DNA of 54,867 bases from Irpex lacteus (lineage: Eukaryota; Basidiomycota; Agaricomycetes; Polyporales; Irpicaceae). Below, in pieces: positions 33,772-45,973 of this stretch (positions within the stretch are counted from its first letter, which is position 1; each line of letters begins with the position of its first letter). The stretch spans positions 1-54,867 of the forward strand of contig MQVO02000079.1 in NCBI GenBank assembly GCA_001986395.2. Direction: 5' to 3'. The notes under the pieces are model-generated. The model saw only the letters and a program-made list of their open reading frames with translations. It was not told the origin of the DNA and made no database searches. A program made the translations under genes and the position numbers.

Positions 33772-34487
33772 GTCTGTCTTTGTCGGATAATAATCAGCTT
33801 AGTACATCAACATGCGAGCTTGTTGACACAAACTTGCCGGAGATGCAGGGCTCCCTCCGTCGCGAGTCAATGGTGTGTCGCTGGAGACTTGACCCTCAGA
33901 TAGCGACCTGCCGTGTATACCATTAGCATTTGAGGGCCAATAGACAATGCGCACTAGAACTTACCAATAGGCTATCTGGTGACTCAGGCTGGTCCAAGGT
34001 TACCGTCGCGGTCCACTTTGCGATTCTCCAATGCTCCCACTGCAGTAGCACCGCCCAATCACCAATTTTATTGGTTTTGATGCGCCCTAGTATGATAGTA
34101 TCAGTATGGCGACAATGCAACTGCCCCATGCTATGAACTGGCATGTTGAAAGCGCGGGGTACGTAAGGGTTTGTTTGCAACGTTCATGATCAAGTTCAAG
34201 TAGAATTCGAAGTTGAAGAAACAGGCGCCAGTGCCGCCTTGGCATAGATCTCGCCGCCTTTCCCATAATGGTTCAACATATGTAGTAGTAATATTACCTG
34301 CGAGATAGGTGTACAACAGTGTAGACTGTACAGTACAAAGAACGGATACATCAAGCAGGGGAAGCTATACAACAGGAAAAAGTCGGGGTATCTAAAACGG
34401 CGCGGATGCGACCTCGACAATGGGAAAGTATAACAACAAGCAGATGGGTATATATCCAAGGTCAAAGTAAATAGTGGAAAGGGAAGC
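33772..34487. other. Intergenic region upstream of the DUF6535 gene
   Basis: About 700 bp. No convincing coding region or RNA gene was seen. Confidence 0.55.
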
Positions 34488-35723
34488 TCAGTCTCCACGA
34501 GTAGCTAGGAATACACCAGCTTCGCTGTTTTTGCGACTGATCCTGCCCCCGCCAAAGCCGACACTAGGGAAACCGGCCGTTGCCTCTGGACGTGCAGGAC
34601 CAGAGACGAACTGCTTCTGGGGCGAAGGCATGCCGTCGTGTTCGGCGATGGCAGGGAAGGTGGTTTGGTGTGGCGGCGGGGTAGAGATAGAATCAGAGCG
34701 GGAAGTAGAACTGGAGTGTTTCGACGACTTCGATCGCTTCTTGTGTTTCCTTGGGGGAACTCCGGTGGGAGAGAGGGGGGAGATTGGCTGACCGTGCACT
34801 TCATACTGCTGAGAGATATAATGGTGATTGTAGTGTGTCGGATCAGCGTTGGACATAGATCCAGAGGTACGCGAGCGAGAGTCCGAGCCAGTCCCCGACC
34901 CCCCTGTGACGCGGGTAGATTTCGAGTAAGCCAATGCGTCAAAGTCAGCGTCGTCTTCGTCAACAGGTTCCTCGGGGTAACGAGGGGAGAGCACTGCACG
35001 CTCGAAAGGACCAAAGCTATCTGTCGTTGAGGATCGTCCATCAGAGCTATGAGTGTGTGGACCATGGCTGGCAGGACTGATCAAGTCGCCACTCCCCTAC
35101 ATTGTCACAACCTGTTAGCACATAGACATCGTAACGGTTGAGCATATGATATTCACCTGGAATCCCTCGAAATCTGCCCCATCTCCCCTCTCAAGCGCAG
35201 CTACTAGAGCGGCCTTCTGAGCCTTTCTTTCCCTTCTCCGTCGACGTCGCTCTTCTTTGGCTGCCCTGTCAGCCTCCTCTTGAGCTACACTCTCTGCAGC
35301 GCGCGCTGCAGATAACTGAGCAATGGTGGCGGGGTCTAGTGGGGCTGCATCCGAGTCAACAGTAGAACTGGAGATAGTTCGTGTTCGACGTGGCGGGGCT
35401 AGCGAGTCGTCTTCATCCTCTGGCAGGTGAATCGGTGGTTTGCCAAACAAGTCGAACCCAAACAACTTGATGGTCTTGCCACGACGAGCACGCTTCTTGT
35501 GTTTGCCTCCTTGGCCGATGTTTGAGTGCAAGGAGAGAGTTTCTGCGTCGTCCGAGTCTGCCAAAAGCCCCTCAAGTTCATCTGCGCGTGCTCGAGGAAC
35601 GAAATCTGGTCCACGATTGCGGTTTTGGCTGTCCTCATTATCCGAGTCTTCTCGAGATTTGAGACACGTCAAGCAGGAGGACAAGGCAGCCCTCAGGCCA
35701 TCTGACCAAGAGAAGCTATCCAT
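34488..35723 (-). CDS. Low-complexity basic/Ser-rich protein, function unknown
   Basis: Two exons (35723-35157 and 35096-34488) give 391 residues. The start MDSFSWSDGLRAALSSCLTC has two nearby cysteines (CLTC) that could be lipid-modified near an N-terminal helix; that is inference. The middle contains SDDAETLSLHSN, GKTIKLFGFDLFGKPP and a charged coiled coil (ESVAQEEADRAAKEERRRRR). Exon 2 is Ser/Pro/Gly-rich with DEDDADFDALAYSKSTRV and ends GGGRISRKNSEAGVFLATRG. An alternative longer start upstream of 35723 lacks coding character. I recognise no domain, although short stretches such as the FGFDLFGKPP segment look conserved. It may be a cortical or vacuolar membrane-associated protein, but this is only a guess. 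Confidence 0.7.
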
Positions 35724-36076
35724 GCTTGTGTCGTGCAGAGGGGGGATGGCAGACGTGCAAATGAGAGAGAACCGGCAAACACATGAATCTAGTTTAGTTT
35801 CGCGTGGGGCAAGAGACCGCGGAAAACACGAGGACACGATGATGTAAACAATTTCATTTGATAAGTATTTTGTCAAGGTACTTATCCTCGAACACTCCTC
35901 AGACATTTTGCGTCGATAAACAGCGAGTATTGAGGCATGCAGACTCCAACAATCTATGGACAAGCCCGGCATGGCATTAGCACAATAACTACACATACAA
36001 TAATGAAGCATCCTCGAAATAAAACGTCAAATCTTCTAGCAGCAAGCTGAAGTATAGCATAAAGATCAATAATCTG
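35724..36076. other. Intergenic gap
   Basis: About 350 bp between two minus-strand genes. It should carry the promoter of the gene at 34488-35723. No further feature is seen. Confidence 0.55.
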
Positions 36077-37185
36077 TTATGGCTGCTGTGAACCAGCAGG
36101 CGTTGTGGCAGTGGCATGAGTCGTCGTCCGTGTTGGTGATCCAGTACCACCGAGGGATAGATGGGAAGACCATGTAGAATGGGATGACCAGAACGAGTCG
36201 TATGTAAGCGCTTGATCTCGTGAACCAAAAGGTGACGATGAGACTGGTTGATCTTGGCCTGACATGGGAACGTTGATGGGAAAGGGAGAACTTGAGATGT
36301 ATGTGCTCGACAAATACTTGGCCGAAGACTGTAGGCCACCATCTGCCAATGTAGCCGGTGGAAAGTCTTCCACGATGGTGTTGTGGTTCCTTGCACCGCG
36401 ATTGGCTCGTTTCGATGGGGAAAGCAGCTTAGTCGGTGTGGACGGCGTGCCGTTAAATAATGGTGTTGGAAGCGAGTGATCTCGCTCTTTCCCCTTCGCG
36501 GTGACAGTGCGCCTACGTGGAGACGTCATAGAGGGTATTTGACTATCGGAAGACTGAGATCCTTGACACAAACCTTGCATTAGCTTACAGTAAAATGGCA
36601 TGGTTTGATAGACTTACTGGAATCTGCTGAATGAGGCAGAGGCGCATTCTCAGCTGACACTACGCCAACAGTATCGCTTTGAGAGTGAGGGGTGGATACG
36701 CTGCCATCTGATGGCGTTGAAGAGATGGTCTGCTGACTGCTCGCGGGTTCGGTGTTAACAGTGTTGAAGTGCTGCCTGTTCGTCTGCGAATGTCGGAAGT
36801 ATAGGTTCTCAACCTCGTTAAGTGTTTGCTTTTGCTGCAACAAAATTGAGATGACGAAAGCCATGAGAAGTATATCAAACGTACCCATCCGTGATCCACC
36901 TTCAGCTTTGCGTACTGTAACCGTATACGAAGTTGGCTGCAAAGCTACATTGGTGACCAGGTACAAGATGAGCACAGTCAATTATTTCTTGGGTGCAGAA
37001 AATCAATGTAACCGAAGACATACGTAGCTAGCCTTTGCCTTCTCCATTGTCGTTCTCTTCCGTTTAACCTCGGCATCGTGCGCTGCGTTGATGTAATGTC
37101 TTGCTTCCGCCTGAGCCATCTCCCTCGTAGGTGGCCCTTCCGTGTAAAGCGTGTTTGAGTGCTGTACGACAAAAATCCTCGTCAA
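36077..37185 (-). CDS. Ser-rich protein with a helical N-terminus, function unknown; 5' end uncertain
   Basis: The N-terminal part reads GPPTREMAQAEARHYINAAH, DAEVKRKRTTMEKAKASY, then across introns YAKLKVDHGW and QKQTLNEVENLYFRHSQTNR: a charged helical, possibly coiled-coil segment. The C-terminal half is Ser/Pro/Thr-rich (SPRRRTVTAKGKERDHSLPT, SSPFGSRDQALTYDSFWSSH), ending GSQQP at the stop 36077-36079. Introns are near 36560-36615, 36838-36887 and 36910-37025. The first exon is unclear. An ATG at 37185 is in frame, but the CAG just before CACTCAAACACG at 37160 could be an acceptor, with an upstream exon in 37200-37540 where one frame (MDGELERNERGQSTFS) looks weakly coding. I do not recognise the family. 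Confidence 0.55.
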
Positions 37186-37642
37186 AAAGGATAGAAACGT
37201 CCACTAAATGCATTTATACTCGCCTATGAATGTCGAGAATCGGTCATGCTCAGTCTGCGGGGTCGCTGTGGTCGTCCAACCAAAAACGACGTGCCAACAA
37301 ACCTCGGCGACGCGCGAACGAACATTGGCGCGACTCATCACGTGCAGATATTAATCCGAGCAGGTGATCTAAACGCCCAATTGCCGTCATTGATCCGCTC
37401 CCGAGTCTCCCGAGGTGTCCGCGGGCTCGGACTTGTAACACTAAAAGTGCTCTGACCTCTCTCATTACGTTCAAGCTCACCATCCATAGAACCGTAGGCA
37501 GAGTACTGGGCGCGACCTTCACGGCATAGAAGGAAATAAAACAATCACATTTTAGACAATACTAGGCATACAGACACGTGAACACTAGATAGTTGCAGAC
37601 TCGGACACCAGCCGCTGGCTGGCGACTCGTCTCAGAGACACC
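37186..37642. other. Gap that may hold a first exon of the gene to its left
   Basis: About 460 bp. The minus-strand reading around 37330-37500 (GELERNERGQSTFSVTSPSP) could be a 5' exon of the preceding gene, but no splice junction is convincing. The LPMO1 3' UTR also falls here. Confidence 0.4.
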
Positions 37643-38938
37643 TTAGATGCACTGAGAATAGTAGTCTAAAGAGCAGAGTTGGGTTATTGAACGCAATCAT
37701 GAGAGCTGGGAGACATACCATTTTGAGCAGTGCAACTGTAGGGAGAAACGCAGCCAGTCGGGCCAGAGTAGCCCTGTCCACCGCACTGGCCGTAGTGAGC
37801 GACGGTACCAGCAGAGCTTGATGGCGCAGAGGTGGGGGCACTGCTAGCACTCGAATGAGACGTGGGAGCAGCCTAAGGTAAGATGTACCCGCATACGATC
37901 AGAGACGTTCACTACAACTATAGAAAAGAACTCACCGGGGTCGTAACTGGAGGAGCGGGGGCCTTGCTTCCGCTGGATCCGTAGAGAGGAGGTCCGGGGA
38001 TGACATACGTGGTCTGGGCCTGAGCAGCGTTGGAGTAGACGTCGAGGTTGATGCCGGGGTCGCTGTTGCTGTAAGCACCAGGGAACGAAACGAGCTCATC
38101 AGCGGTCGGGGCAAGGCTGCCTCCACCAGTGATCTGGATCTGAGCACACTCAGGGTAGAATTGCTAGACATGATCGTGAGCTACAGCATTAAGAGATATA
38201 AACTCAAAAACTTACAGCGGGAAGAGAGTGGAGGGCGATGGTCTCGAAACGGATGAGGTAGTTGCCAGACGGGACCGTGCTTGGGATGGTGGTAGTCCAG
38301 GAAGAGTTGTCGGCGATCATCTTGCCGTCAGCCCACTGACCGTCGTAAACAGTGCCAGACAAGAGACCAGCTTCATCAATCTTGAACCACTTGAGGCTGT
38401 TGGCGTTGACTCCAGTGCAGGTGCTGCCCGGGCATTGTGCGAGGTAGGTCAGCTGAAGGTCATGTTAGTACATCGGTATTCGTGAAAAGCCTGTGAAATA
38501 ATTACCATGGGGCCAATGGCGTGAGGCCAAACTTGGTTCCAGTAGGCGGTGATGGCTGAGCCGGCGGCAACAGTGGCAGTCAGTTGAAGAGCACCGGAAG
38601 TACCGTCATCGTTGCAAGCAATCTGGGGATCGGTTGCATCGGTGATTGGGTTGCTTTAGAGTATTGGGAATTAGTCTAGAAAATCTTGGATATTGATTGA
38701 GTACACTCACTAGGTAGACCAGGGGCGTTGAATGGTTGTCTGGCCAGTGGGGGAGTTGTATGGGGCCCTGGAGGGATAAATGAGCAATTCATCAACCAGA
38801 CGCGAAGAATAAGCGATATTGGACGTACCACCCCTGGTACCATTTACCAGCGTTAGAGTACGCTAAGACACCTCCGTGAGCGAGGACAGACGGAAGTGCG
38901 GAGGACGCGAGAGCGAGTAGCGCAGTGACGGCAAACAT
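37643..38938 (-). CDS. AA9 lytic polysaccharide monooxygenase with C-terminal CBM1 (LPMO1)
   Basis: A secreted copper enzyme that cleaves cellulose oxidatively. The ATG at 38938 gives the signal peptide [20 protein letters not shown], followed directly by HGG, so His1 of the copper brace becomes N-terminal. The second copper His is in [17 protein letters not shown] and the axial Tyr in QFYPEC. The core also carries [13 protein letters not shown] and [14 protein letters not shown]. After a Ser/Thr/Pro linker, the CBM1 reads [16 protein letters not shown], then SPYSCTAQN and, across the last intron, DYYSQCI, giving the usual four cysteines and aromatic face. About seven exons, no frame break. 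A minus-strand TATATAA lies 70 bp upstream of the ATG. It is paired with LPMO2 2 kb away in the same orientation. Confidence 0.96.
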
Positions 38939-40792
38939 ATCGATGCTGCTTGTGAAGACGGCTGTACCTGGTTGCCTGGCTCGATACTACTACACCTCAC
39001 ACGGTCCTTATATATGTGGAGAGTACCCAAGCAGTATGAGCAGACTCTGCGGAGGCTACGTGCGCCTGCATGACGGCTTGTTCGCTAGGCCAGCCGACAG
39101 CCGAGTCGGATATTCTACGGGTCGGGGAAGGTACCTCGAAGATCGAACATGTGGGACAAAAGTGCTTCTTCAGAGCCCGAATGTTTAGAGTTGCTCTTCT
39201 ACGCTGCCCCGGATTGTCATTGCGGTACAAGCTCGCTAGGAAGCTAAGTTTAGGTCAGTGCACATGATCGCCAAGGAAAAACCTCACATACTGTGGTGGT
39301 GCTCATATATATGGCTGGGAACTGATTGCGAGGCGACGTCCCCCGCATCGTTCGACATGCCGGGGAAGATCAATGACCTGGCACGACCAAAACGATTTGA
39401 AACGAATCGGCGTGCGCGGATAGAACTGCATAGCAGCTTCTGACACGTTCTCCGGAGATGAGTACGAAGACGTTTTCACCGACATCTTCGTACAAGACAG
39501 TCACTGCAACAACAGCTGTCAGGCTACAAGCAATGATCCTCTACATTATGAAAAGATCAGTTTATATTTAACCATGCATCGTTAAGTGTCAACGTATATA
39601 CCACTGATACATGTGCATATACAAGTAAAATGCACGCAAAAAAATCGAATGTCATAGCGGGGTTTATAGCTGAGCGCAGCCTCGGATCTGTATTCGGTGC
39701 GTTCTCGGCTGGCCATAGCAGGATGTGCGATCGAGTGAACTGCTCTTTCGCGCCTGTGGGATACCGTAATGATAGACCATAGCTAGCTTTGTCATCCTGC
39801 ACGGATTGGTGGGCTTGAGACCTTGGGACATGGTGGTGTATAAGGAAAAAGTTCGCTGAGGAGCATCCCGAACCGAATGGGAGTTCCCACGCCACGAAGG
39901 TGTGGCCCGCCTTCCGTTTTTGTTAGTTCCTCCCGTTTCTCCCTCTATTTCACTTCGCCTTATCAAGCACGGAGAAATGTGTAGTTATTATTACTCCATG
40001 TTATTAACCATGTCCCCCCAAGCTTCAATTTTTTTCTTACCGTTGCTCAATCGCTTCACTTTTACTTACGACGCCACCTCAGGGCGTCCGTTCTTTTCTT
40101 ATCTTTACTTACCTAGCTTACTTACTGCTTACTCATGTCACTCGATAGTCGTGCCCTCCCCTCCCCCGCAGGATCTCTGCCTGCCCTGGCTATTTATCTT
40201 TCGGAGTGTACCCTATGGTGTCATTTGTTTGTACCCTGTTCCCTTCTATCGTTTCCCGGTGGAGACTTCGCGAACCAGTCTTTTGTTCTGCTGCGGTATT
40301 ACCGTAAGTATCGGCCTCCGCTCTTACTGAACTCAAATCTCGGAGTGTACCGTGATCCGCTTTCCTCTTGCAGTCGTTGATCCTTGCACCCTCGCTCCCC
40401 TGTACCACCCGAAGCGTAGTGAGGGCCACTCTTGTATTATCTTAGTAAATCAGCTTCAGAAAAAATGTATATAAAGACCCAATTCTCGTAGGTACAAATT
40501 ATCATTCACATTGTTACTCGTCTATCTAGTGTGTGCGTGCGCCTGACCTGCGGATTTCACCAAATCTTATGAATCTTGGGGCAATTTCGCCCAATGCAAG
40601 TGATACCCATATACTTCCCTCAGTTTGAGAGAATTGTCCATACATCATTCTCGGAGGTCAGACGTATTTACCGATATCGATGACACGGGCCTGTAATCGT
40701 TTGGCTTTCATTTCTTGAGGGATACATAGCATACGTCCGAACCATACAGTCCCTACTAGTTGTACTACACATTCCAACAACCCTGTATCTTT
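38939..40792. other. Intergenic region upstream of LPMO1
   Basis: About 1.85 kb. It holds the LPMO1 promoter (listed separately). The pyrimidine-rich stretch 39900-40320 gives a plus-strand ORF of 142 codons that resembles no protein I know and is probably chance. Confidence 0.55.
39008..39365 (-). promoter_or_regulatory. LPMO1 promoter: TATA box and two Cre1-like sites
   Basis: The TATA box is the minus-strand TATATAA at plus 39008-39014. Two matches to the fungal carbon-repressor site SYGGRG lie close together about 400 bp upstream of the ATG: GCGGGG on the minus strand (39341-39346) and CCGGGG on the plus strand (39360-39365). Paired sites are the arrangement usually needed for Cre1/CreA repression. 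The functional reading is inferred. Confidence 0.4.
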
Positions 40793-42380
40793 TCAGAGGC
40801 ATTGAGACTATCAACGGCTGTCAGCCCCGGATTGTTCTCAGGTAATCATGATAAACTTACGTAGTAATCGTTTAAAGCCGTGCAAGTCGTTCCCGATGCA
40901 CAAAGTGTCCTGTAACCAGAAACACGTTATTCACGACATGGATGAGGATGTCTGGTTGTCACTCACGCTCCCGAATATCCCTGACCTCCGCATTGCCCGT
41001 ACTTCTGGATCGTAACGCCAGTAGGGGACGACGCGGGTGATGAGTTGATGGTAGTCGGAGCAGCCGTTGTGGTGCTCGGGTGCGCCGACTGAGATACTGT
41101 CGTTGTTGGAGGGGCTGCAGGAGAGCTGACGGCCTTCGACCCGTAGTTAGCCTCGGCCCAGTCGCCTGAACCACCACTACACGCCCATAGCTCAGTATGT
41201 TGTATCACTGGCATTGGAAGACACGACACTCACGGAAGAAGCACAGGGCCACCTAACGTGAAACGTAAATGAGCACATATTTGTTATACAAGTAGATGTC
41301 GACATACCAGGAGCAGTGTAGTTGGGGTTCTGGAGCGTAATTTGCCAGAGCTGGACAAGGATACCGGGATCATATGGGTCATAAGATCCTGGAAGAGGAA
41401 TACCTTCGGGCAGAGTGACGCTGCCACCGTTTTGAACCTTGATTTGCAAGCAGTTCGGGTAAAACTGGGCACCCATGACGGTGCCAGCGACATGGAGACC
41501 GAGAATCTGGAAAGATGTGATTTGAGTCTTAGCGGTAACAAAAAGCATGGGTGTACGCTTACTTCGTGACGAAGAATATATTCCCCGTTCTCCAAACCTG
41601 CGGGGACATTGACGCTGTACTTTGAGTTTGTCTTCAAACGCAGCAACTCTTCACCCCAAGCAAGGTCAGAGCCACGATCAGGATTATCTATTCAAACGTG
41701 AATCCTATATGATAGTGAGATGTACGACTGTGTGCATACATTGGTCCTGATCGATTTCTGTAGCAGAAATAATTTTAGACACAGCTGTGAAAATGGAGAG
41801 CTGAGACGATACTCACTAACCCAAACGTTGCCTTCGTCGCCCTTGAAGTTAGCGCAGCCATCCGGACATTTGGCGATATACGTCATGACCTTGATATTCG
41901 GGGTGGTCAGAAGCTGTTGCAATTATACAGGAGCTGTACGCACGGGTCTGAGTGAAATCAGGTCAGTACAAGACTGTTCGACGACCAGAGAGCAAGAATA
42001 CTGCTCACCCAGGGTGAACGGAGTTCCAACTCTGCCAATCAAATGTGACCAAACTTCCAGCATCTACAGGAGCCAATGGCGTGATGGGGGTATTCCCTCC
42101 TGGCTACGAACAGCATTCGTCTTAGTAGTGACGAGGTAGTACTGGAACGGCAGCGGGTGCTCACTCCACACGTGATGTCAGGGCCAGTGAAGTTAGCAGC
42201 AGGGCCATAGGTGTTTAGTTTGCGCAGAGGGCTAGTGGGATCAGCAGCAGCGTAGGCGTCTGCAGCTGGGAACGTCGCAGAAGGGGAAGCGATGATGACA
42301 GAGTGGACTTGACCGTGACCAAGTACCACCGGCGCTGCCGCTGCCAGTAGCACGAGAGAGGCTGCCTTGATGTTCAACAT
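40793..42380 (-). CDS. AA9 lytic polysaccharide monooxygenase with C-terminal CBM1 (LPMO2)
   Basis: The ATG at 42380 gives the signal peptide MLNIKAASLVLLAAAAPVVLG followed by HGQ, so His1 is exposed after cleavage. The second copper His is in SWNSVHPGPVMTYIAKC and the axial Tyr in GAQFYPNC. Other AA9 markers are NFTGPDITCG, GDEGNVWVKIDQ and ENGEYILRHE. After a Thr/Pro-rich linker the CBM1 reads [17 protein letters not shown], then SGTTCTALNDYY and, across the last intron, SQCL, stopping at 40793. About ten exons, all with GT-AG sites and intact frame. It is clearly different in sequence from LPMO1, so this is not a recent duplication. A TATAAAT (minus strand, plus 42436-42442) lies 56 bp upstream of the ATG. 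Regioselectivity cannot be judged. Confidence 0.95.
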
Positions 42381-43820
42381 ATTATCCGTGCCGAAGGTAA
42401 GACTCGCACAAGAGGAGTCCCTCGTGAACACAGTCATTTATAGCTCTTGAAGGACACCTACGGGATGCAGAACTTTTAACGAGGATGTGCCGTATATCTA
42501 AACAGATGTAAGTTATGTATCGTATCCCATAGTATTGTGCTGTGAGTTTTACATACATGAAGTCAATATTTATCCGGGGAAGGTGTCGTGATCAAGTCTG
42601 CATGTTGTGTACTGTCTGCGATCGTGCATTAGATAGATACCTCCGGATCGCTGTCGGTCCAGTCTCGGTGTACAGCCATCCTGGACGTGCGTAAATCATG
42701 CGAGCAGAGAGTTTGAGTCCTGACTTCGCCGGATTTGCTATCTTTCGGCCAGGCACGCTTTTATTGAGCAGGAGACTGCTTGATACCCCGCATTGAAGAT
42801 GAGGATTCAGTGGCAGTGGTGGTCAAGTGTGTATCTGAGTATATGTCGCCGAAAAGAGCGACCTTGAGATCGTGCCACTGCAGGAATTCCAGTGTGATGT
42901 AAGAGGCATTTAAATGAGCGGCATTTGATAACTCACCTGGGAGTCTACCCGTGGTCCCGTGCTATCGCCCACCAAATGCTATGGTGACAATGTTATACCT
43001 TACGGATAGCTGTGCCAGCGGGTTCACTTCCTCCTGTTCATCAAAGTCATAGCCCCAGCCTCTCTGAAAGAATGGTAATACACTTAGAGCGTCGAGCCTT
43101 GTCGCCCACTGGCAACTAGTATAACTACTGCGTAGAACTGCCATGTCTATTGGTCTCGAGCCACGAGAAGCAACAGGTCTGTGCATCCGTATGTTAGGTA
43201 TAGTCTATTGTCAAACGATGGCAACGCAAACTAGATGACCACACCGATAAGCTGACGACACAATGACAATGGGTATTGGCAAGGTAAGGGTCTTACCAAG
43301 GTGACTGCTGGTACCCCGTGTTGATACGGAGGTAGGTCTCGACCAACAAGACGAGATGGCAAGACATCGTGACAAATGGTATGTGTGCCCTTAATTGAAG
43401 CTTCCTAGTAGACCCTGCGTCGTTGATGACCGGCGAAACATGAGACAGAATTGCAGTTGGTGCAATGTCATGACTGTCGTTATTGTACTGATTCTAGCGC
43501 TCGAAGAGAAACGTAGCGTTTGTTACAAATATGGTAGGCCCGCCCTCTAGCAAATACAACCAAACAGAGAGCGTACAGCGTTTACATCTTACCGGGGCAT
43601 GTCGCCAGCTCGTAAGCGCCGCTTTTGTTCTTCAAACGTGCAGCCTATTATTCTTTGCGAAGCAACAGTACAATGGACACCGACAACAAAAGCGTGTACA
43701 TGCCTGGAATGAATACTAAAGGAGCATCCGACTGTTGGGATTTCTCGTTGTATCCCCCTCCCCAACTATACCCGCCTTGACGACTCTAGCCCATATAGAC
43801 ATTCACGACCAACTGACACG
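42381..43820. other. Intergenic region between LPMO2 and the Ser/Pro-rich gene
   Basis: About 1.4 kb between divergent start codons. A minus-strand ORF of 74 codons near 42962-43186 has no recognisable similarity, and no gene is supported. Confidence 0.55.
42436..42791 (-). promoter_or_regulatory. LPMO2 promoter: TATA box and two Cre1-like sites
   Basis: TATAAAT on the minus strand (42436-42442), CCGGGG on the plus strand (42574-42579) and GCGGGG on the minus strand (plus 42786-42791). The same two hexamers occur upstream of LPMO1, though spaced more widely here. Confidence 0.35.
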
Positions 43821-45973
43821 ATGAGTTCAAGTGAGTCATCTTTCAATCATCTCACAATGGCTACAGGCGTATGGCATAAGTGATTGAGGCGGTGCGCTGG
43901 ATGAGCTTGTTGGCGAGGTTGAATTGATGTGGACCAGGAGAGCTAGAGGCAACCGGAGTATAGTGGTATGCGGTTAACGGGGATACTCAGCTGTGCCAGG
44001 CCATCTATCAGTTATTATCAGTTCATCATCCAGTTACTGAGCATATTCCAGTTTTCGCCAATTTCAAACGCAAGTCGCGCTCTCGAACAAAGCCTGAGCA
44101 TGTATCGCCCTCAAAAGCGAAACCTCTCGATATCCTCCCGGGAGTCAGGGAAATCGAAGAAGAGGACCCACGTCTATCCACGTCCTCCATCCTGTCGACA
44201 TCGACATCCTCCTCTACAAACTATCTTTCGCCAACCTACCGCGCAAACCACAGTGCAGGGCACCCATTCGGAACTAGCTCTCGCAGTTCTACATTCCAGG
44301 ACGCCGCTGAACGTAAACGGGACTCCAGACGTGTTGTTCTTACCGGCGCTGAAGGCTTGACTTTCGAGGATTTCTTCCCTGTATCTGCTGCACCTCCACG
44401 ACCTGCACCCTCGCCACCGCAAGCGACCATTAGCCTTCCACCACTCAGACGGCCGATCGCCGAAGATCCTTACGCTGTAAACGAGTCACCTCTCGATTCG
44501 ATTAACGTTAGATTCTCCGGACTTCACCTCCAGTTTGACGTGCCCACAACCCCTTCAACAGTGCGTAGCCCGTCCCCTACGCCATCTGTCGCCAGTAGCC
44601 GCACAACTAGCACGACTGCAAGTAGCTCAAGTACCGCGAGCACCGTCTCCACCCTTGCTCCCGCCACTCCGCCCACATCTGACGACGAATCGCACGCAAA
44701 GCCTCATCCCTATTCCAATTTGAACAGGGCACCCACGCACAAGTCACAACGCGCCTCAGTCCACTACGTAAAGTCTGCGTCCGATATGCGATGGCCGTCG
44801 CGTAAACGAGAGTCCATGGTCCCTCCCATCCCGATGCGCGAAGAGGATGACGACAGTGGTTCCGACGATGTTTCATGGTTTGCTCAGGAGCTGAGTGATA
44901 TTATCATTATGGCTCCCACTGCACCAGAACCCCAACTCAGGGAGACCCGCCGTGCACGTCCGGACTCTGTTCTTCTTCTACCTCACCCCACCGCCAGTCG
45001 CAGTAAGCGCAATGGGCTCTCTCACCTCTCCATACAAGTGCCTAGTATGCCCAGTTCTCAGCTGGATCCGACATTCCCGCAGAGACAGCGACAGGCAATG
45101 CCTTCACGAGCTCCTCCGCCTCCGCCTATCGTTATCGAGTCCCCTCCTTCCCCTACTATGGAGGAGAAGACAGAGGAGCTACTGGCTATGCTCGCCAATG
45201 CTGCCATGGACCTCAACTTCCTTGGTACGGGCCTTACAGGCTCTTCTTCTATGCTTCCCCCGTCGGTGCCCGTAACCCCGAGCAGTGCATTCGCCATCGT
45301 CAGCCCTCAGCCACTAAGACCACCTCCCCGCTCTGCTATCCCTGCAGACATTGACTACTTTGACGACACTCGCACGCCGGAAACCCGCGACGCTCTTTCG
45401 GATGAGCGCGACGGAGAGCTGGAGTTCGAGATCGACAATCTGCCTAGTCCAGAGTGGCCACCCACTCCAAAGAGCACTTCACTCTACTCTCAGACATCGA
45501 TCAGCCTGGACACTATTCCCGTCGAACTCGCCACGCCGAAGACCAGCAAAGGCAGCTTCGATCGCGAGACTCCGGTCTCCCCAGCTTTTCCAGACAGTCC
45601 CTTCGTGGGTATGTACACCTCTGATGAACCTCAGCGAGTTTTGCGCTCACGTTGGTCATCTTCGACTTTGTCATCGCTCGTCGACATCCGCCAGGCACCT
45701 CTATCCCCTTCTTCATGGAAAGTTCATTTCAGCCTCGCCTCGTTGCAGTCCCCTAAGAAGACTGCCAAGGTCAAGTCATGGACGAGCAGATCGTCTCTCA
45801 AACTGAAGAGAACGTCGACAACCCCGGTCGCCGCACAGAAGGCAGGCACACACGAGCGCACAGACAGCGGCTCCTCACAGTCGAGCGGTTTTGGCAGTGA
45901 CAGCAGCGACAGTACTGCCAGCTCTGGGCTCAGACGCAAGCCAATACCTGTGGAGATCTTCATGCGCTCATAG
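43821..45973 (+). CDS. Large Ser/Pro-rich protein, function unknown
   Basis: Exon 1 is only 10 bp (43821-43830, ATG AGT TCA A), joined across a 221-bp intron to a single large exon 44052-45973. This yields MSSIFANFKRKSRSRTKPEH and 643 residues without a break. The segment RRVVLTGAEGLTFEDFFPVS and the stretch SPLDSINVRFSGLHLQFDVP look like ordered, possibly conserved patches. An acidic region (EEDDDSGSDDVSWFAQELSD) and the helix MEEKTEELLAMLANAAMDLN follow. The rest is low complexity, with a basic C-terminus rich in Ser. No signal peptide or membrane span. It may be a regulatory or scaffold protein; I do not recognise the family. The tiny first exon is supported by exact phase agreement and a strong donor (gtgagt), but not independently. 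Confidence 0.72.

Noticed and set aside
39902..40330. A 142-codon plus-strand ORF upstream of LPMO1
   Set aside because: It derives from a pyrimidine-rich tract, has no recognisable domain, and no neighbouring exons extend it.
42962..43186. A 74-codon minus-strand ORF upstream of LPMO2
   Set aside because: No similarity recognised and no supporting exon structure.
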